Shown: positions 57,856 to 64,000 of the stretch, piece after piece
Layout of the letters: every line of letters begins with the position of its first letter
Numbering within the stretch: the first letter of the stretch is position 1
DNA from: Triops longicaudatus
Taxonomy: Eukaryota > Arthropoda > Branchiopoda > Notostraca > Triopsidae
Direction of reading: 5' to 3'
Length of the DNA: 64,000 nt
Assembly: GCA_022885665.1 (NCBI GenBank)
Contig: JAGQDJ010000029.1
Span: 1-64,000 of the forward strand
The notes under the pieces: generated by a model
What the model saw: only the letters and a program-made list of their open reading frames with translations
Told to the model about the DNA's origin: nothing
Databases searched by the model: none
Program-made: the position numbers and the translations under genes

Positions 57856-60059
57856 CTATCCAACTAGCTTTTTAACACCCGTCTTGGCCGGTATTACCTT
57901 GACAAAGCTCTTCTTAAAGTTGTCGGATAAAAAGGCGTAGATTAAAGGATTCACGGCGGAATTGGAATAGCAAAGACAACCCGTCAACAAGAAAATGAAA
58001 GTCATCACCGGCGACTGCTTCTGGTAGGGCGGGCTCGAGATGAGAGCGATTTGTGTAACCCAGTACGGAAGCCAACATAAAACATAGACAACTATGACTG
58101 TCAAAACCAGCTTGGTCACTTTACGATGAGATTTTTTCTTCCCTTTCGATTTTCCTACCGGGCCCACAGTCTAATGGAAAAATCAAGAAGAACATTAATT
58201 GTGAGTTAGGGTATGACGTTTCCGAAGCTAGTGTGTTGCTAAGCTAAGCCTAAGACGAGAAAAAGTGAGTGGAGCTTTTTTCTCGGCTTTCGTTGTATTT
58301 TTTCCGTTGCTGGCTTTCTTACTTGAAGCTTCCTTAGGACCATCACGTAAAACGATACTATAAGCACGAACGGAATGGCGAAGGCTAATGTGAAGGTATA
58401 GAGCGTGAATGCGGTCTGGGAGTTCATTACGTCGCTCTCTGGCCAGTAGATGTTGCAGAACTCGGTGCCGCGATGCGATATTGTATGCGCATACATCACT
58501 ATAGGGACGATCATTAGGAACGACGCGGCCCACGCTGCCAAAGCTACTGCCTAAAATGAAGCATCCATAAAAAGGGGAACTAAAAAGCTGGCAAGCCACG
58601 AAACCCATGTTCACACCACGCAAATTATACCCGGTAACATAACCATGAATTTTAAAATCCGGCAGATTCCAGAAATAAAACCCCCGTAGTATAAATTTAA
58701 GATTTTTCGATTTAGCTTTACTCGATGGGTTAAGTGAGTCTCCGAGGTATCCAGGCTCACACTATGTTTATCCAGGGTAATAAAAGAGTGAGTAAACACT
58801 AGTGTTATGCTACAATAGAAGCTATAAGCTACAATCTGTAATTTTGAGTTATTCAAGAGTTAAGTCTACCCGAAGGCTTAGTAAGACCCTCCCTCGCTCC
58901 AGCGTAAATGTATTAATATTCTGAGTATTTCAACAAGCAATCTAAGAGTAACTGATCAAGCAAGCTTAAGTACCATGCATCCTGGGTAGGAAAGTATGTT
59001 TCGAACCTGTTTCGAATTGTTGATTCAGGCAGTAGAAACGGATTTGAAAACAAGCTAAGCTTCAATAAACGCCTGCTAGATGTCTACATATTTTTAGCGA
59101 TTACCCTTGTTTGCAGGTAAACAAATATAACAGGTAGTAAACCCGAGTGCAAAGTCAAGAAAAGACGCCTGTTTCTAGTGTTTGCAGCTGAAAAGAACAA
59201 AACTAACAGACACAGATGTTTCTAGTGTAAAGTTGTTGAAACAGGGCAAAAATTAACATTTAACACAGATCTGTTAACCAGTGTGAACGTAGGTGCAGAA
59301 GCTAGGTTAAGAATTTGGAGGGCATAATGCACATGGGATAGTGTTATCTCGCGGGTTGAAAGCATGTTTTGTGTCTCAAGAGAATTAGAGTTTCACCTTA
59401 GCTAAAGTTGGCGTGCGGAACTTGGTGGACGTGATGGGATGACAAACGGCAAAATAGCGATCCGCACTCATCACGGTCAGCAAAAGCGAGCTCGTAAATT
59501 GATTCATGGATGTCGTCGTCATGTAGATCTATAAAATGGGACGAAGTGCAATAAAGTAACTAGGTATTCCCCTTCTCGTTGGAAGAAAAAGGAATGGAGA
59601 CGAATGGTCGGAACGAATTTGGCTTCGACACGAATTCCTACCTTGCACATGATGTTGCCAAACGGCCAATTCCCCAGTCCCACCGTGATCATCAGGAAGG
59701 GAATGCCAATAAGAAAACTTTCGTCAGCTATGGCCAAGTTGAGGATGTACCAATTGGTGACTGTCTGCATTTTCGAGTACCGCAGCACCACATAAATGAC
59801 GAGCGTGTTCCCAAACAAGCCCACGAAACACACCAACCCATACAAAACCTTTTGTTCCGTGCCGTCTTTTAGTACCAAGGTTTTATACCAAAAACACTTA
59901 ACCAACACCTTTTTTATATACTAACACGCTTACCTGTACTAGTACGTGTAACAAGGTACCGCCAACTTGGTTCTCCAAATCCGTGGCATTAGCTCCCACA
60001 TTCCAGGGGTTTTCCGTGAGATATACGCTGGTGTTGCTAGTCGTTAATGCCACATCCAT
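57856..60059 (-). CDS. AstC-R: Allatostatin-C/somatostatin-type neuropeptide GPCR
   Basis: Five minus-strand exons, all phase 0: 59934-60059, 59642-59848, 59397-59528, 58323-58550 and 57856-58170, giving 335 residues. The N-terminus (MDVALTTSNTSVYLTENPWN) has two N-glycosylation sites (NTS, NAT). Exon 2 spans TM1-TM2 with GLFGNTLVIYVVLRYSKMQT and NWYILNLAIADESFLIGIPF, and the TM3 Cys (110). DRY is at 134-136 (MSADRYFAVCHP). Exon 4 covers TM4-TM5 with the second loop Cys. Exon 5 holds basic loop 3, TM6 CWLPYW (263-268) and TM7 NSAVNPLIYAF. These are the marks of the invertebrate allatostatin-C receptor group, orthologous to somatostatin/opioid receptors and coupling to inhibitory G proteins. 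The tail after NPLIY is only 26 residues, with no Ser/Thr cluster or Cys. The exon 1-2 junction (acceptor AACAAAAG) is the least certain. Confidence 0.88.
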
Positions 60060-63000
60060 CACGACACCATGGATGGTTGCAACTAACAAGTTGCATGTGA
60101 GTTGGAGAAAAAATGAAACTATTTTTTTGTGAAGTTCATAATATACAAAGACTACAAAAGAAAATCAATCATAAATCCCTGAGCCCTTTTTTATATTCTG
60201 CCAACAAACGTCTGCCTACCTACAGCGCCCAGTCATGAAACACGCTACAATGCTGGTAAAGCACATGAAAGTGGGTGTAATGCCCGGGCTAGGGGGAAGC
60301 GCGTCAAGCGCCCGGGCAGAAAGACACTCTAACCCGGTTTGTGTTTCTACCTGCGAGGCGGTAAAAAGACCGGCGCGCGAGAATGAGGATCGATCGAAAA
60401 TGCACACAGGGAAGAATCTCCTTTGCTCGCCGGTTTGAATAGACTCGTCACTTGAGAAGTTTCTAAAGCAAGGGATCTTCAAGTCTACAGCTCTAAATTC
60501 ACACCCCCTGTCGGTGTAAGGCGGGTTGAGTTGCTTTTCTGTTTTCCCACCCCTTTTAGTAGAGCCAACGCACTGCAACAATTGGGTTACTCCTACTCCC
60601 AGCGGGTATTTCTACCACATTAGCGACTAGGCCAATGAGATTTACTAGTTGAGTAAGTTCATCTGCTTCGACAAAGGTGCCGTGTCAACTAAGTAGGGAA
60701 AGCAAGTATGAGGCTTTCATTTTCTCTCGCACTCTCGTGCTCGTTTCTTTGGCCGGATACTGTGGCACACAGGTAATACCGTACAGCACTGATTAAGACC
60801 TCGGGGAGACAACCGAATTCCAATCTCCTATCTAATTCCCCTACCAAAGCCCTTTCTGGCGTGAAAGAGACGAAGTTTACCGTTCATCTCCCCTCCAACC
60901 TATTTCATGTTCGACGCCGACTTTATGTTCAATTCCGTGAAGTACACTAAGTCCACAGAGTGCATGAGGTACACGAAAGTAGAGTGCTAAAAAGGAACTC
61001 TCTTTTTCGAAATTCGTAATGGTACTTAACTTCTTTTTCCAAAAAAGCTGTGTCATAAGCATGCAAGGAGGCAAGTTCGAGCAATTAAGAGTGTCTGTTG
61101 CTCTCCGCCTCAAGTCTTTTCAAAAATAAACACGCGTGATGGATTAGGGCAGCTCTTCCCTTCCCCGGCCTCGAGTGGTCTTCCCTTGGCCGGGAGAGAC
61201 TAACAGACCACGGCGAGTGTTTTTTTCCAGCACCGGTGTCATCGGTTAGATCACACAGTCCATTACGCGGTCTGGCTTCTCTTTTTCTACGACATAAACT
61301 TCTCACACTTCTTGCAGCCTTTTCGGGAAACTTTTCCAGGAAACTTTAAACGTCCACCAACAGGGAATAAAAATTCATTCAACTCCCGCAGGCAATATCC
61401 TGAAGCTATTAAGGCCCCGTGCCCCAGGGCTATCAGAATTTTGCCGGAGGCTCAGGGAGAAGTGGGTTTAGGGTTTCTCACACACACAAAAGGTAATCTA
61501 TCTTATCAAACATGGGACTTACCCTTGGCGAGAAAAGAGAAAGAGAGAGGTTGAGGAGGGTTAAGGGTCCGTGTTTCTGGCCGTGGTCCCACTTGGCTCA
61601 CTTGCACGCCTTTTGTAAAACTCGCAAGCTGGCACCGGGGAGAAAAAGCCTCGTCTGAGAGCCTCTTAACTTACTCTCAGGGAATCTAGCGCCTGCGTTC
61701 CACGGGAAATACCCCGTTTCGGGTGGAAGGCGTCCTTTTCGTTTCGGGCCTAAAAGTGGGGGGTTGGGGACCCTTGAACGAATGCTACACCGCTGGTCGT
61801 TATTGACCCTGCGCACCCAATCTTATGAGACACTTTCGTTAAACCTGGACATGTAAACATTTCATAATTAATCCTCCCCTCCCTCTTCGAGGCGTCTATT
61901 TACTCGTGGGGATTGCACAGCTTGCACTTACAGCGCGCTGCGTTGACTTGGGAAAAGACACAACGCGGCACTATGCACTATTAATGTCAGTGTTAAGTGT
62001 AAGACATTCCTAACCAGAATCCCAGGAAACCTGAACCAAACAGCACTAGACTAGTCGAAGATTCATTATTCATAGACCTTTTTTCGCTTTGTCTTCCTTG
62101 ACGTATCGTTAAGTACAGTATATTACAGTATGTACTGTGTTGTGTGCAAAACTGTACTGAGCAATACCAAGGCACGGGACTGAGCAATCTGGGATCACTC
62201 AGTGCAGGAAATGAGGGTACACGCCTTTGCTCCCCTTTTTAAGAGTTTTATCGATCAAAACGGCAAGCAACCACACCCTTGTGTAGCAACACCATATAAA
62301 AAGCTTGGGTTCCATACATAAGAACATTCCTTGTTTTTCAATCATTTCCTTGAGGCGAAGCGCGAGGTAACGAAACGAGAAATGTTCCTCCGCACTTCAA
62401 TCCTGCACCCGGAGGGAGAAAGGGGTGGAGTCAGGGAGCGAAAGGCAAACACGTGTTGCTTCGAATCAAAAGCAAAGGCAAGCTTAGCTTGAAGTGGTGA
62501 AGGTTTTCCACCCTGGCACTTTAAATAACGCCCAAAAAAGGAAAACGCTGCACACCTGCATGCTCTTAAAAAAACTAACTCAAGTTGTTAGAAAGTACCA
62601 CTCAGCTTGCTCTTCAATTCAATACTCGAGAGCAAAAGCGATTTCCTCTACAGCCAAAAAAAGGAACAAAAACGTCCCATGGCTCAAAGTTCGAAAAAAA
62701 AAGCGAGGCACATTTCCTTACGAAACTTGGGAGACATATTACAAGACGATTAGGACGATCTTTTCTCTATCCATCCAAAGAAAATCAAACATGTATTGAA
62801 ACCTTTTAGGAAGAACTACCGTTGCTAATAGAAACGCTGTTCGGTTGCTTAGTAATACGACATCTTTTTTATTCAAGGACAAAAAACATTTTTTTTCAAT
62901 GACAATGCCACGATATTCATACCAGGACAAGTAAAACCGAAATAAAGAATTCACACAAATATTTTTTTGTCTCACGGTTAAAACACACGGGGACACAATG

Positions 63001-63072
63001 ACCATCAAAGCGTTGTTTTAAAGTTTCTTTTTTTCTTGTTAAATGTCCACCAGTATAAAAAAGCTTGTACGA
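60060..63072. other. Upstream region of the GPCR gene
   Basis: Three kb without a supported exon. It is locally GC-richer (about 60240-60420 and 61100-61800), which may reflect promoter or 5' UTR sequence of the GPCR gene. Open frames here are short, on both strands, and without family features. Confidence 0.45.
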
Positions 63073-63810
63073 TTAATAGTAATTACCATACGGGTTATAC
63101 ACTTGGCCGGCTGGTCGGTTGTAAGGGGGCGGAGCCAGAGGGTAGTTTTGGTAACCCAGGTTCTGAAAATTTTGGTAGCCGCTGGGCAAAACCCGAGGCG
63201 AGGGCGGGGGATGGAAACCCGGGCTTGCCGCGGGGCTAGGATATGGATTATTGTTGGTAGTGCTGCTGCCACCTGCACCAGGGCTCGGTAAGCCGCGATG
63301 GACTTGTTGAGTGTTGGTAAAACGGGAATAGTCCGGCATGGGGGTCATGCTACGCGAGATTTCGGTGCCATAAGTGGGGTTAGGGGGCATCATGGTGGTC
63401 GGTTTAGGCCGTGGAGGGTAATTGGGGAAGGGTTTAACGTTGGGTGACGCGTGGAACGTGTTTTGGAGGCCGGGAGAGGGCGACGGTGACGGGTGGGAGG
63501 GTTGGGGCTGGGAGAAGGAGTAGGCAGGTTGAGGGTAGGTTTGGAAGGGTGAACTTCGACTAGTGTCGGGTTGACGAGGGTAAGCCGGGGACGCAGGGGG
63601 TAACTGGAGCTCACGCTCGTCGAACTCGTGGGTCGGTTCGGGCGCAAAGTTGCTAGGCGGGTACAATGGCTCGGCCACGCCGTAGGCCGAGCGGGACAGC
63701 GGTCGAGACGGAATGGGGCGGGACAACGGCCGCGAAAAGCTCGTAATGATGTCATTAGCGTAGCAGCTGGCTGGCCGTTCAGGGTATGCCAGCGGGGGTG
63801 AACGCAGCTC
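63073..63810 (-). CDS. Last exon of a Pro-rich protein of unknown identity
   Basis: The exon begins after an acceptor (AATTATAG) at 63811 in phase 0 and runs 245 codons to TAA at 63073-63075. Earlier exons lie beyond the right edge. The sequence is rich in Pro, Ser, Tyr and Asn: ELRSPPLAYPERPASCYAND at the start, repeated short PSP/PPP stretches in the middle, and an aromatic end, LGYQNYPLAPPPYNRPAGQV then YNPYGNYY. No folded domain, TM segment or signal is seen; it looks like a disordered tail with possible SH3 or WW ligands (PPPY, PPRPKP). It is much more GC-rich than its surroundings. I do not recognise the gene. The consistent frame over 738 bases with a splice acceptor makes coding likely. 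Confidence 0.65.
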   Translation of the reverse strand, partial: ELRSPPLAYPERPASCYANDIITSFSRPLSRPIPSRPLSRSAYGVAEPLYPPSNFAPEPTHEFDERELQLPPASPAYPRQPDTSRSSPFQTYPQPAYSFSQPQPSHPSPSPSPGLQNTFHASPNVKPFPNYPPRPKPTTMMPPNPTYGTEISRSMTPMPDYSRFTNTQQVHRGLPSPGAGGSSTTNNNPYPSPAASPGFHPPPSPRVLPSGYQNFQNLGYQNYPLAPPPYNRPAGQVYNPYGNYY

Positions 63811-64000
63811 CTATAATTAGAAAAGACAATTAGAGAGAATAGTCACCCGTAATCAGCACATCCGTCAACTGCGGTGACTTTTTTTAACAAAGAAAATGTA
63901 GGTTTCGGAGATGAAAACTATGAATTTATGCGCTCGTGTTTAACAAAGCGATGAAATGATGCACGCATTCCGATTATGTCTGCGTAGGATTCTTTTTTGT
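63811..64000 (-). other. Intron of the Pro-rich gene
   Basis: Non-coding sequence upstream of the Pro-rich exon on the minus strand, presumably its preceding intron, cut by the window end. Confidence 0.4.

Noticed and set aside
60216..62799. Several open frames of 60-120 codons upstream of the GPCR gene
   Set aside because: They overlap on both strands, lack family motifs and splice context, and are explained by local GC-richness.
1..64000. CRISPR arrays, bacterial operons or insertion sequences
   Set aside because: The window is plainly a nuclear genome with spliced genes; no regular direct-repeat array or transposase was seen.

Overview
The window comes from an intron-bearing animal genome, almost certainly an arthropod or other ecdysozoan. 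Genes are split by GT-AG introns, some as short as 52 nt. The gene set includes trehalose-transporter-type sugar carriers, an allatostatin-C/somatostatin-type receptor and animal housekeeping genes. The species cannot be named from the sequence. All gene models were assembled by hand from splice signals, reading-frame phase and comparison of paralogues. Every model keeps frame across all its junctions, but none is backed by transcripts.

Region 1 (1-26400, + strand) is a tandem array of seven MFS sugar transporters of the Tret1/GLUT type, called T1-T7 here. T1 is cut by the window start. T2-T7 share one architecture: a tiny first exon ending in a Pro-Gln codon pair, exon 2 of 133 or 139 nt, exon 3 of 215 nt, exon 4 of 251 nt and a long last exon, with intron phases 0, 1, 0, 2. 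T1 and T2 are a recent duplicate pair with a gene-conversion footprint and have lost the conserved TM7 Asn. T3 also has a changed TM7 motif. T7 has two possible first exons and a decayed copy of its own 3' end about 0.8 kb downstream. A retroelement gag-like fragment lies between T3 and T4, and a dispersed repeat occurs three times.

Region 2 (26888-33000) holds a head-to-head pair: a TPRG1L/Mover-like gene (-) and an ASPSCR1/TUG-like gene (+). TUG tethers GLUT4 vesicles in mammals, so its position next to a sugar-transporter array is notable, though a functional link is only inference.

Region 3 (33293-42669, -) is one 14-exon gene for a predicted 2140-residue secreted protein of the mesothelin/otoancorin/stereocilin type. 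It diverges from a DDX5/Rm62-type DEAD-box helicase (44203-51082, +). That helicase has two in-frame, equal-length versions of one exon (motif IV region), preceded by an intron carrying four copies of a 29-nt motif. This resembles regulated mutually exclusive splicing and is the strongest candidate for something undescribed.

Region 4 (53082-63810, all -) contains ATP synthase subunit d, a 4-kb gap with two tRNA-like SINE heads and a G-run, a complete five-exon allatostatin-C-type GPCR with a very short C-terminal tail, and the last exon of an unidentified Pro-rich protein that continues beyond the window.
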